Program-made: the position numbers and the translations under genes | The notes under the pieces: generated by a model | What the model saw: only the letters and a program-made list of their open reading frames with translations | Database searches by the model: none | What the model was told of the DNA's origin: nothing | Shown here: in pieces, positions 51,701-62,661 of the stretch | How the letters are laid out: each line of letters begins with the position of its first letter | Position numbering within the stretch: position 1 is the stretch's first letter | DNA from: Leptasterias polaris | Taxonomy: Eukaryota > Echinodermata > Asteroidea > Forcipulatida > Asteriidae | Assembly: GCA_037783415.1 (NCBI GenBank) | Contig: JAZGTN010000029.1 | Span: forward strand, 2,542,001 to 2,606,000 | Reading direction: 5' to 3' | Length of the DNA: 64,000 nt

Positions 51701-53680
51701 GTGCCTTTAACCCCTATCTGTTTTGTCTGATTAGTTGCCTATTGTCACGCGTTGTATATTTTCATGTTTTTCTGTGTTTTAATGTTTTAGTAGGTTTGGG
51801 TAATTTTTTAATCAAACCTTTTGTACAGTCATCGTATTTCAGCTTTGACTGCAACTGTTGTTTAATGAAGGAAATAAATAAATTAAATAAACTGTATACC
51901 CCTAAGTAACACAGGGGCCAATTTCACAAAGAACTAAGATTCAACTTAAGATGAGTTGTCATTATTACCAAAGTGTTTTGTATTGTGACATCAAACTGAA
52001 CTTAGCAATTAAGATTGATTCGCTGCTCAGATCAATCTCAACTCTTAGTGAAATTGAGACCTGGCCTAATACTACATAGAGGCATTTGCCTCCATGCCCC
52101 TGTTCATCGCCTTAGTGCCCCTAAATGTAGAAATTTAACATTCCCAGATAAAGGTGCACTTACCAACCAAGGCAAGTATGCCTTGCCCTTATAACAATGA
52201 AGTATCAGGCATGGATGCATTGTTCTTAGATCTTTAGCTAGTCACATTTTAAGGTTTGATCGTGTAAATTTGTTGAAACTTTTATTTTTGATTGAACAAA
52301 TAAAGATTTGAACCAACGACCTCCGGAATAGCGTGCCAGCGCTTTACCAACTGAGCTATCTAGCCCAATGTTGGCGGTCTCCCTAATTTGTCAATATCTT
52401 TGTTCGGGGGGTGCCAAAGTTATTGACAAAATAGGGAGACTGCCAGCATCTAGGGCTAGATAGCTCAGTTGGTAGAGCACCGGCACTTTAATCTGGAGGT
52501 CATTGGTTCAATTTTTCTTTGCTCAACCCAAAATCATTTCAAAAATTGACCCAGTCAGTTTCCCTTGTGGTTTATTATTTGATATTTTTTATATTTGGAC
52601 ATTTCTCATCGTGCAGGGCCAGCAATATCTTCTTCCAAGGCTCAGTCTAATTCTAGTACCTCACAGGTCAGCACCAGACGAGGCCAAGTGATCGACTTCT
52701 CGAGTCTCCAAACAAAGTATAAGAGGTTACCAATGTCGACGGAAGAGATGGACTGTATAAATGTAAGTTTTCATTTCATTTCGTTTGATTAACATCACAC
52801 TGTGTAGACATGTGTAAGTCCACAGCGTGTTCTAAGTCCTTGCATTATGTGGACCTCTTTTGTTCTCAGGTCAACACTTCTTATGTAACGTTAAAACAGT
52901 GTTTTTTTTACAGTGTACCGGTCAAAGGGATGTCCACAGAGTGAATGTAACGTAGAGCTGGGTGTGTTGAAACATTGTTGTTTATAGGAATGAGATTCTG
53001 CCGCCTTTTGGCGGAATTCAGACTTTCCGACTTTGTAAAACCGTTTTTTCTTTTTCCAGTTCAGACATTTTAAAATCTTCGACTTTGACAAATTGACTTT
53101 TGAACCTTTCACTTTCCAACATTTAAATGGGAAGTTTTGACGATTTTGAAATGAAATGCAGTTTTTTATTACTATTTTGCTTTGTGTCATGTCTTTCTTA
53201 AATTTTGTAATAATTATGCCTTGTGTACGTGCACGCTGTCTCTCTGCACGCAGCACGGCCGGCCGTCGATATCTTGGCTAGACTCCACTCAATACACGCT
53301 CACGAGCCAAGTAAAACATAGCTGCACTGTGTGGCGCAGGCCTATGGATTCTGGACTTTACACAGCCTTGGATTAAAAATCGACAACTTTTGCTTGGCCT
53401 TGCGTGCGATCGATGCGGGGCAAAGTTTATTGGGTTTTCAAAATACGCAATTTTTGCGAATTTTGCTTCCGTGTTTTGAAAATTGTGTGTATGCAAAAAT
53501 GTGCGGGCTAGTGCAAAAACTTGTCCGATTGGCGAGTGATGTACAAATTTCTGACTTTTTTGTCATCTCATCCCTGTGTTAAAGCCCTTCCCACACTACC
53601 AAGCCACTTTTCAGGAAATAAACTGGGTTTTTTAAAACCTTTTTTATATCTTACAGAGTGGAGGGTCAGAGCTACATTAG
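48768..53680 (+). CDS. MRPS36: Alpha-ketoglutarate dehydrogenase subunit 4 / MRPS36
   Basis: Four exons: 48768-48806, 50749-50803, 52617-52762 and 53657-53680, one frame, 87 residues. Key matches to the KGD4/MRPS36 family: the N-terminal RVRPHIPLIKFR (family pattern V-KPH-PLI-F), a Ser/Thr-rich middle, and the C-terminal KYKRLPMSTEEMDCINSGG (family K-YRRK-LS-EEM--I--GG). In other eukaryotes this mitochondrial protein ties the E3 subunit to the E1-E2 core of the 2-oxoglutarate dehydrogenase complex. An earlier assignment as a small-ribosomal-subunit protein gave the symbol. Two in-frame ATGs (48768 and 48783) fit; the upstream one is chosen because vertebrate proteins also have a short extension. 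It is somewhat shorter than the human protein (103 aa). Intron 1 carries a large fold-back element. Confidence 0.88.
49287..50125. mobile_element. Large fold-back element in MRPS36 intron 1
   Basis: Two arms of about 400 bp are reverse complements: CCCCATTAATAGTGCCAATA at the left, TATTGGCACTATTAATGGGG at the right. Near the centre, GC-rich subrepeats AATTAAGACAGCGCGGTGTA alternate in both orientations, giving nested hairpins. No transposase frame; short open frames inside are symmetric artefacts. Confidence 0.88.
51335..51710. mobile_element. TTAA-flanked MITE, family A, copy 2
   Basis: Opposite orientation to 7198-7581. Ends AAGGCACTGAACATGTTTGG and CCAAACGTGTTCAGTGCCTT with TTAA on each side, in MRPS36 intron 2. 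Confidence 0.78.
52290..52560. repeat. Inverted tRNA-Lys-like repeat pair in MRPS36 intron 2
   Basis: CCAACTGAGCTATCTAGCCC (complement) and GGGCTAGATAGCTCAGTTGG (direct) face each other around a TGTTGGCGGTCTCCC tract. Flanks CAAAGAAAA / TTTTCTTTG-type as in 37010-37265. Confidence 0.65.
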
Positions 53681-55491
53681 ATTCTGCAATGAGGTGCTCC
53701 ATATCCATATTTCATTATCTCTAATTAGCAGTCAGTATGCCCAACACAACCGGTATTCAACCCAGGACGTCGTAGTTTGAGGGAAGGGAACTGACTTGGG
53801 TTGAGCTTCTCACTTGAAGACAAGTAATCGTAATAATGCATTAAGATTTCTTTGTCCTTTTGATTTGTGGCTAACCCAGGTACATACCCTCACTTGAACA
53901 GTATTATCTGTACATACAATTGTATGCTGCATTGTAATTGAGCTTTTGTTTTAGTTGTGGCTCAGTGAGATTTTTTTCTATAACTTCATCGGTGCAAAAA
54001 AAAGCAATACTGTATTTGATATTGCAATTATGTTTTTTTGTCCGCTCGAAGTTGTTGTGTGCATAATCAGGACGATTTTCTAGTGAGATATGATGTCGTT
54101 GCGTGTTGTATAAAAGGCTATCCTGTTCATAAGTGCGAGGTAATTCCAATGTAAGCCATGCCCACTTTACACAAACTGGCTCCACTTATTACCAGAAGCT
54201 CATGGGCTGTTTTTTTCTATTTGATGACTTATGCGGGGGAAAAAAGTCAAACAATTGGACTTGGCTTTTACAAATGTTTTTCAAGGACTAAGGTCTTCTC
54301 AGAATTAAACGCTTCTGTCATAAGAAATTCTTTTCAATGATGGTGTGTTTTAAAATTAGACACTAACATATGCCAACTTTGGGCAGGCAGCAGATATGCA
54401 CGCATGTGACGTAACAACTTATCATAAGGATTGATTTCTTGTGATAAGAGTTTTTGCACTAATTCATTGATATAATTATAGCATTATCTCTTCAGAGAGA
54501 AATGGACTAGACCATTCATTTATCAAGGTTTGTTTTGGTCGCGTCGATTTTCATGGGGAAAAATTGCTTACGTGTGTAAAGTATTTTGAAACCTGTATTG
54601 GGCAGCCACATTACCGAGAATAATGGATTTACCTGGCAAGTCTCTGCACCAAAAGTCTCCCATTGCCTAATCAAAATAATGTCTGTTTGAGGGTGCAAAT
54701 TTTGTCACCAACACTGAATATGATGAAATGTAATTGGCCCTTTTGAATTTATTCTTTACAAAAATAAATTATTGTTAAGCGAAAATCCCAGTAAAACACA
54801 CAGTCCCTAATAATTTACACATTATGAACTAACAAAAGCGAGAGTCACACAAAATGTATTGTTTATTGTACAAATAATTTAATTAACCTTAAATATGAGT
54901 AATGTAAAATAAAACATTGTTTTGCAAAAGAAACCTACAATATGGACAGATTTTGGTGTTTTTTGTTCGCAAGGATGGCAGGGTAAAATAATTATGTATA
55001 TTTCTCATGCAATGTCTACCTCTATTTAACTCAAAATTGAAGGGAGCGGACGTTGTCTGACGAAGGAAGAATAGGGGTAATATTTAAAGACTAACTAATT
55101 ACATTCGTAGCAACAACTTCTTCATCAGATATTGTCTGATGAAGTAGTTGCTACGAAAACTCTAGCAGTTTTTTAATGTCATTAGTGCTACCACTAAGGA
55201 TAAAAAACATTGTTTAATTTTAGTCTGAAAGCGTACTAATGATGAAGTTTATATACTAGTCAAGCATGTTCTTGGCACAAAAGCATGTTCCCTTGGGCAG
55301 ATGCCCGCAAGCCAAAGTACAGGAGTAATCCTACATAAGTATTTTGAACGACAGTCCATGAGCACCGACTTGAATACTTTTCCGATCCAATTATAACGCT
55401 TGAATTTTGAGACACTCCCTTCATCCGGAAGCTACTCTACAAATCCGTAGAAGGAGAGGGGGGGGGGGGGGGGGGGGACCCTAGAGAGCCT
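53681..55491. other. Convergent 3' region between MRPS36 and RGP1
   Basis: AATAAA on the plus strand at 54763-54768 and TTTATT (AATAAA on the minus strand) at 54862-54867 are candidate poly(A) signals for the two genes, about 100 bp apart. A roughly 20-base G run lies at 55459-55479, close to the RGP1 stop. No other gene is seen. Confidence 0.4.
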
Positions 55492-58400
55492 TCACACAGT
55501 AAGAGAAGTGGGAGTCCTTGTCACCAGTGTGGTTCTCGTTGACACATGCATAGGGTTCGTTGGCAGGATCTTAATGGGGAGATTCCAGACCAGCGTATCC
55601 ACACTCAGAGAGTTGGGACCCTGCCACATGGCAATCTCTGATTGGTCTGCTGGGATCACATGTTCTGGTAGCGGATCCTTGGCGGTGATGAACTCAAAGT
55701 GAAGCCTCCATTTCAGGCAAACTAAAAACAGAAAGATAACGGTATGTTAGCAGATTGGTTTATGGAATTGTATAAACCATGGTACCTAGTTCACAAACAG
55801 AGTGACTTTGAACATTTCAGGGCAGGCAAGATACTACATTGGTCAAAGATTTTTCTAAGGCTCCTCTTGAGTATTTTTTATGAGAGATACTCTTTGACAA
55901 TCCTCGTCTTACCGATGTCTGTTATGAAGCCGGGCGTGACGTGCAGCGGAATTGGCAAAACCATGTGTGATTTGCTCATGTGAAGGCAGAATTCCTGGTG
56001 TCGACCATGGGACGACATTGACACGCCCTGGTGGGGTTTGCGCCTACATTCCTCCGCTATGTGCTCCTCACACTGAAGAACCACCGAATACTGTGGAAAG
56101 AATATAAATATTTATTTCTTTTGTTTTATTACACTTCACACTGGCAAAACACCAAAAGTAACTAAAAGGTACAAAATAGAACTTTGACTGAGAATAAATA
56201 AAATACGGAGCCAGTGAGTGGCAAGGAGGACCAGGTGACCAGCACCTCTACCACAACAAATTATCAATGATAAACCACTGTCACATAATAACACTTTCCG
56301 GCCTTAGGGATACAAAAATATTCTTGGCTTGCTAGACCTATGAAACCTCGCAGACCGTTTTTTCCTTCCTCCATGGTTGTACTAAAAATGCCCATAGAGC
56401 ATCACTGGTTCCCAGTAATTTACCTGTACACAGGGTACCGTGCAGCTTGGTGGGAACTCAATGGTTCCAATGATATCTTCTCCTAGTTTATATGCCGGCT
56501 TGAAGAGGCAAAATCTGGCCACAGTACCGTCGGAGTTCTTAATGTTGTAGGAATCTGTCGGAATCGAATCAATTGTTTGGTCAGTCCTTTTCTCTACATT
56601 TGTATTTTCATAAATTGTGTTTATACTTAGCCTTTTACATTTACTCTCTGTAAAGTGCCTTGAGCGTCTTTTCAGGCGGATTTTGGCACTATATAAGTTG
56701 AAGTTATAATTATTACAAATTGAAACATCAATTATTTAAGAAATACTTAATTTCTCCAAATAAGGTTAATGACAAAGTAAAGGATTGGCAATCAGGAGAA
56801 AATATTTAATAGTTTTAATCTGAGAGCTTTTAACTTATTGTTAAGTTAGTGAACTTATGAGAGATATTCGCAACTGGAATACTGTAAAAGTCAAGAAGAT
56901 TGCACTTGAAGACCCCCAAAATCACCTCAGCTTATTTCAACGGTAGAAATCAAAACAAGCCTGGTACATCCGAAAAATCCTTCAGAGCATACTGATCGAA
57001 ACGTCAAGTTGTTTCACCACCACCACAACTCGGCGAGAGATTCATTTACATGGTGTTTACTGCTAACCTTTACTAGATTGCATTTCCACCATGCACAAGT
57101 TTTCAATCCTATGACACAAAATCCTTTTGGAGTCGTTTTTTACTCCAGCCTTATCACCTAATATGACAACATTTTCACACGTCGGCATTTTTATCGCAAA
57201 CTAAAAGATCAGAATAAATGTACTCTTCCGAAAAAACAAAATGTCTTGTTTCTTTACAGTCTTTTTAATTTTTTGGGTCGGTTACACTTTTTTGCTGTTG
57301 TTTACAGGCATTTGTTTATTTGTTATTCTCAATTTGCGCTGTTTGTGGGACAAGGTAAACTTTTCCTACTTGGGCTTTTCCTTGAGGTGACTGTATTGAG
57401 AACCTGGGTGGCAAGATCAAGAAAGGTGTTCTGAGTTCTCTCCTCGGCCAGGAATGGATTACTGGATGCTGCCGTGTCCTCCTGCTCTGGCAAACTGGTG
57501 TCACCGAGACCTGAAAAGTCAGAAAGGAAAAAATCTACAACTCCTCAGAACGCATTCGAATGATGGGACTTGGTCTGGTGTAGCCTCCAAATTGCTCCTG
57601 ATGGGCAATGATTTGTTGATCAGTTATGCTCAGAAATTGTTAAGACATCTGGGTAAAATTCCATGGCTCTGCTTACCTCCTAATTCTGCACTTACAACTT
57701 TACAGGGTGTCGTAAGCATAGAATTTTGGGGTAAGCAGTGTAGTGAAATTTGGGCCCCGCTCTAGAATGTGGGGATTATTCGCAGGTGGGCCAGCCTAAA
57801 AGTTTATGAACCACTGCTCTATACAATAACAGTTTTGTTTGGGTTTTTCATATTTTTTTATGAGATATCGCCTAACATCACAAGGCCGGACGGACACTTC
57901 AAGGTGAGGGCTAGACTTAACAAATTTGGGCTATCGACCCAAATGAACTGTCACCAGGGGCAAGTTGCCACCTAGGGGGGCTGAAACAGGGTTACCCACC
58001 TCCAATCCGTAAAGATGTAGGCATGGGTATCATCCACTAGGAGCCTGGCTGGCAGAGCAGAATGCACTACTTTCCCAACTTCTTTTGAAGCAATTATGGT
58101 TAAGTGCCTTGCTCAAGTGCACAAGTGTCATTACCGGGATTCGAACTCACACGCTGCTGCTGACAACACTAGAGTTTGGGGTTCGGTGAACTAGACCACT
58201 CCGACAGGGCATGCCTTATATATTGCTATGATAATACTTGATTGTGTACATCTCTGGAACCTCTTCACTCACCGTACAGAAAGAGAACTCTGAATGGTAC
58301 TCTGAGAAGCCTAATGGGGCAGTTGACCCGCTGGGTCCCGATGGTGACCTTGTAGGAGTACTTCACAGCTTGCCCTCTGTAGGATGGGGGCGCATCATGT

Positions 58401-60592
58401 GGGATTGTCTCACGGTAAAGGACTGCAAAGGTTTACACGAACTTTTTAGTTAGAAGCCTACAGAAGCTTTCGATAGTATAAAGCTTTTTGAGAACCATTT
58501 CACTTCAAAGTAATGTGGTCATGTATAAAGATAGCAGTTTTTGTGTCCCCCAAAAATTTGAATCCGACTGTCAAAAGCGCTTCTCAGATTGTGTATTCCT
58601 ATTGGGGATTATTCTTCCTGTGTGGACATATTTGCACCGGATTTTCGGCGATATCTCAAAAACTTCACTACCTTTCAAAATGAAATTTTCACAGGTTAGT
58701 TTTATTGTATAATATCTTCATTTATATAGGATTTTAAAAATCGAACAGTTCCAAAAACCAAAGGTATACCTTGACTGAATCAACCTCTGACTCACATGTT
58801 TTTCTTTCTCCGGGTTTAAGATTCAAATCGCAGAAGAGTATCTTGGGCTCTGTTGACAGGATGCAGTTTCCTTTCTCTCCTAACAAAAACAAAATAACAG
58901 AGGATCTTTGAGTCTACAGTGATGGAGCATCATCGGTGAAAAATTCCACATTTATTGACAAATTAGAATTCAATCTCACTTAACCCTTTAGAGGCCATTC
59001 ATTTCTGTTTAACCCTAACCATGCTAAATGCAACAATATGCACCAAATGGTAATAGTTGTTGTAATCTGTTGCATTTGGCAGTCAACTGAGATGTCATTC
59101 TTTGACTGAATTTGTTGCATTTAGCAGTCAAGTGACTTCATATTGGTGTTGCATTTTGTTGCATTTGGCAGTCAACTGAATTCATACCTTGATGGAATTT
59201 GTTGCATTTAGCAGTCAAGTGATTTTACTTGTTATGTAAGCTCTAAATCATGCCTCATTATGCAATTGTATGTAAACTTAGAGCTTGGGTGCTTCCATTG
59301 TTTCTGAACAAAGCACCACACACCACAGGAAGAATGACTTGGATATTGTTACATTTGGCAGAGTTCATGGTTCCACATAAGTCACCACTACACTTATGTG
59401 CATACTGTTGCATTTAGCAGGGCAAACACCCTTGCTCAATCCTGACACAAACAACATGCCTGCACAATGCAACAAAATCCCTTGTTGCATTTTGTTGCAT
59501 ATGGCATGGTTCTCATTTCAACTGTGATGCATTCTGTTGTATTTGGCAGGGTATGTAGAGGGACCCTAATGGGGGTTAGGGTTTTAATCATCACAAAATG
59601 CCCAGACATTGCTAATGTTGTTAGTTACTTTTTTGAAATTTTGTCAGTAAAAGTGTCAACATAAATAAAAATGAAAGAGAAAATTTAGTTTCTTGTTTAG
59701 AATTTCGGATACTATGTCAACATACTACATCGGAAAATTTCATATGTTGCCATGACCTTTACTTTGACCTCTTTATGTGAAGAGAAGTAGGTTAAACTTT
59801 GCGGCCGCTATGGTCGTTTTGGTACAAGCCGCTTGTGGCCTCTATGGGCCCAATTTCATGGAGCTGCTTAAGCAGAAAATATTGCTTAACAGTTTGTTGC
59901 TAAGCAGAAATGAGCAGGATACCAGTTACAAATTGTACATGTGACATGGTAGTTTGGCTGGTAACCTTATTCTGGTAAGCATAGTTTTGTTGTGCTAAGC
60001 TACTTTTTGTGCTTAAGCAGCTCTATGAAATTGGGCCATGGTCTCTAAAGGGTTAACCTGCCTTTTGTACCTACTTCCTAGAAGTGAAATCACTCTTTTT
60101 TTGTGAAACTAGGCGACACGTTCAATTGTCTTGATTTGTTATTAATACACCTACCCCTGCTGGGTGCAAAGCTTGTGTTGCCAGAAGTCTGCAGTAACTC
60201 CAGTTCCTCCGACTTATCACTGATGGGTATTTTAGGCAACATGACCTTTGACGCACTGATGTGACATTGACAATGGAGCTGGGCGCTTGCCCAAGCGAGG
60301 GATTCAACACCACTGTTCGAAGAATTAAAAACAATGGAGAAAATTGTTAAAAACGTACGAGTCAACTAGCCAACCAAACCAGTTGGTGAGAATTTTGACT
60401 GGTACTCTTCAGGTGTTTTAGCTGTTATTTGGCCAGCGGACCACTGTTGGGGGAGAGCGCTGCACAGTTTACTCACCCAGGGCTGGTGCTATCAGAGGTG
60501 TTCGCCGGACAAGAGAATGTGACACTGCACTCCAAAACTTCCCCTGCCAGAAAAGTGACGCCTCTCACCAGATTGGCACTGACTTCAATCAT
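55492..60592 (-). CDS. RGP1: RAB6A-GEF complex partner protein 2 (RGP1)
   Basis: Eight exons read from high to low coordinates: 60477-60592, 60155-60312, 58796-58879, 58273-58422, 57370-57510, 56424-56554, 55913-56090 and 55492-55721; 1,188 nt including stop, 395 residues, close to the human length of about 391. Family signatures in order: [22 protein letters not shown], then [53 protein letters not shown] and [48 protein letters not shown], and LKWRLHFEF with LPIKILPT near the C-terminus. The protein has an arrestin-like fold in the family and with RIC1 acts as guanine-nucleotide exchange factor for RAB6 in Golgi retrieval traffic. All splice sites are GT-AG and the frame is unbroken, so the gene looks intact. 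Confidence 0.93.
57866..58215 (-). repeat. tRNA-derived SINE, full copy, RGP1 intron 4
   Basis: tRNA-like head at the right end (complement of GGTCTAGTTCACCGAACC and of B box GAGTTCGAATCC). The body includes GGGTATCATCCACTAGGAGC, and the left end is ACATCACAAGGCCGG. Fuller than the copies at 6767 and 24860. Confidence 0.7.
58427..58773. mobile_element. MITE family B, copy 5, next to an RGP1 acceptor
   Basis: Starts within a few bases of the RGP1 exon 58273-58422 (the acceptor AG on the minus strand is 58423-58424) and ends CCAAAAACCAAAGGTATACC. Confidence 0.65.
58980..60056. mobile_element. TTAA-flanked composite element, RGP1 intron 2
   Basis: Ends TTAACCCTTTAGAGGCCAT and ATGGTCTCTAAAGGGTTAA are inverted and carry TTAA at both borders. 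The interior holds repeated TGTTGCATTT(G/A)GCAG words (59040-59560), alternating with AGTCAACTGA / AGTCAAGTGA, and at 59846-60037 a nested MITE D. Confidence 0.72.
59846..60037. mobile_element. MITE family D, copy 3 (nested)
   Basis: GGGCCCAATTTCATGGAGC and GCTCTATGAAATTGGGCC ends, sitting just inside the right border of the 58980-60056 element. Confidence 0.75.
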
Positions 60593-60939
60593 GATCACAC
60601 TGACTGGTTGACCAGCTATTTATCCTGTAACTGGTTAGAAAATAGGTTTGAAATGTACGAAGAAAACATATTTCAAGCTGAATCAGTCGATAACTTCAAA
60701 TTCTTTAAACTTCCTCAATATTCTCTCATTGTGACAATAATTATATTTACAACAATTCCAGCATAAAGATCATACATCCTATGACATAGATAGATGCGGT
60801 TTACTTACTTACTTGAAAATAAAAAAAACGTCACAATCAGAAGATGGAATTGCGTCTAAATTGACACCAATTCAATTAAAAGTTCATTAGAAAACTACAA
60901 ATTGCTTAAACAATACAAAGCAGGGTTAAGAGGTAAAGT

Positions 60940-61590
60940 CATAGGATCATGGGGGTGGAGTAAGAGGCATGTCATAGGAATGGGGGGGGGGTGGGTTGTG
61001 CATGTCATAGGAATGGGGGGGTGGGTTGTACAGGTCACAGGATCAAGGGTGGTAAGAGGACAGGTCATAGGATCCAGAGGGGTAAGAGGACATGTCATAA
61101 GATCCAGAGGGGTAAGAGGACATGTCATAAGATCCAGAGGGGTAAGAGGACATGTCAAGATGGCAGAGAAGGGGAGTGATCCATAGAGACACCAAAGTCA
61201 TGTCCTCTCACCCCCCCCCCCCCCAATTATGATCCTATGACATGCCCTCTTACCCTTAACCCCCCCCCCCCCTCCCCCTCCCCCTCCCGGATCCCCCTCC
61301 CGGACCCCCCTCCCGGATCCTATGACATGTCCTCTTAACCCCCTTGATCATTATGACCTGTCCTCTTACCCCCCATGATCATTTATGACCTGTCCTCTTA
61401 CCTCCCTGGATCCTTTGACCTGTCCTCTTACCCCCGCCCTTGATCCTATGACCTGTCCTCTTAAACCCCCCCCCCCCCCCTGGAACCTATGACCTTTCCT
61501 CTTTACTCCCCTGGTTCCTGTGATATGTCCGCTCTTTAATGTCCGCCCCCCCCCCCCTCCCGAATCCTATGTCCTGTCCTCTTAGTCTTA
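60940..61590. repeat. Inverted minisatellite field, about 30-bp unit
   Basis: From 60940 to 61180, units of AGAGGGGTAAGAGGACATGT plus CATAAGATCC repeat in one orientation. From about 61190 to 61585 the complement (GGATCCTATGACATGTCCTC plus TTACCCCC) repeats in the other, with C runs up to about 14 between units. Confidence 0.85.
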
Positions 61591-61629
61591 AAATCCACAA
61601 AATAAAGAACGTGTGGTACAGATAATTAA

Positions 61630-61757
61630 GTGGCGGCCACCAGATAATTATGTGGCGGCCGCCGGATAATTAAGTGGTGGCCGCTAGATAATTCTGTGGC
61701 GGCCGCAAGATAATTATGTGGCAGCCGCCAGATAATATGTGGCGGCCGCCAGATAAA
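61630..61757. repeat. GC-rich minisatellite with GCGGCCGC sites
   Basis: About six units of GTGGCGGCCGCCAGATAATT with small variants. Several units contain the palindrome GCGGCCGC. Upstream of RGP1. Confidence 0.88.
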
Positions 61758-61759
61758 CA

Positions 61760-62592
61760 TAAATGGTACAAAAAAAATATTCTCGCACTCATGAAAAATA
61801 TATTTCACTTCTTATCTCCTGGCACTATCCGATCAGTGCAGTGACAAAGTAAAAAACTTAATCATTTTCCATTTGTGTTGTTGAATACAAATTAGAATTG
61901 AAATAGAATTCAATTAGATTCAGTATGATTTCATATTATTATTTCATTGTCTGTGATCTACAACTGTTCAAAACTTACCGATTGAACCCACTCGATACGA
62001 GTTCACAGTTACAAATAAACACGTCCAAAAATCTACACACACTGAGTACACTCACTAAGCACGACAGTGACACACTATACAAATCCTACTACTGCAATTC
62101 ATCGGATGCGTTCAACGCAATAATCCAATAATCATTACGGTTGGTCCCTCATCCTCCTCCTCAGAAACCATACATTGGAAGGAGGTCAGTTACCCACAAT
62201 CGTCTCTCCGCACCGATGTTATATTTTAATTTTTAGCTGCAAAATCGACCTCTGCGCGAGTGCAAGGTCTTGCTGTATTGCTTGGCTGAGCATAGAGAAG
62301 GGACAATTTATTACTAGTGTACCGTGGTTAATAGTGTTATGTTAGTTTTTAATATACTAACTTGTCTTGACTCTTGTTTTGTAAGTTGATGGCCTGCCTG
62401 GTGACACGTCCGCCCGGGCCGTGTCGCTGAACCTCATGACCTGAAAAGGGTGAAGACACGTCCACACACACACGATACGTACCCACAACAAACGTAAACA
62501 CACCCCCAGCCAGCTTTTGAGAAACTCAGAAGGCGCCTTGTTTGAATCTCCAAGTTTAATAACAAATTGAATCGTACAACAAACAAAGGCAA
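61760..62592. other. Intergenic stretch, no clear gene
   Basis: AT-rich sequence, then a more GC-rich part near 62395-62435 (CACGTCCGCCCGGGCCGTGT) that could be promoter-associated for either RGP1 or a rightward gene. No supported coding exon. Confidence 0.4.
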
Positions 62593-62661
62593 TATGGATT
62601 GGATGCAGTTTTTATCGTCTGTCACAATTTGCTGTACAATTGGGATGTTTATGGCAGGAAT
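62593..62661 (+). pseudogene. Possible SWEET-type sugar transporter first exon, frameshifted
   Basis: The ATG frame reads MDWMQFLSSVTICCTI and then shifts; removal of one T in the TTT near 62639-62641 is what separates it from a frame reading GMFMAG before a GTGAGT donor. SWEET/RAG1AP1 proteins open with a short first membrane segment ending in a GMF-AG-like motif. The next exons are not visible in the window, so this may be a broken copy, an assembly error or chance. Low confidence. Confidence 0.3.

Noticed and set aside
52891..53256. 121-codon minus-strand open frame
   Set aside because: Lies in MRPS36 intron 3, lysine- and phenylalanine-rich with no domain; likely chance.
60895..61186. 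Repetitive open frames on both strands
   Set aside because: Products of the 30-bp minisatellite; no real protein expected.
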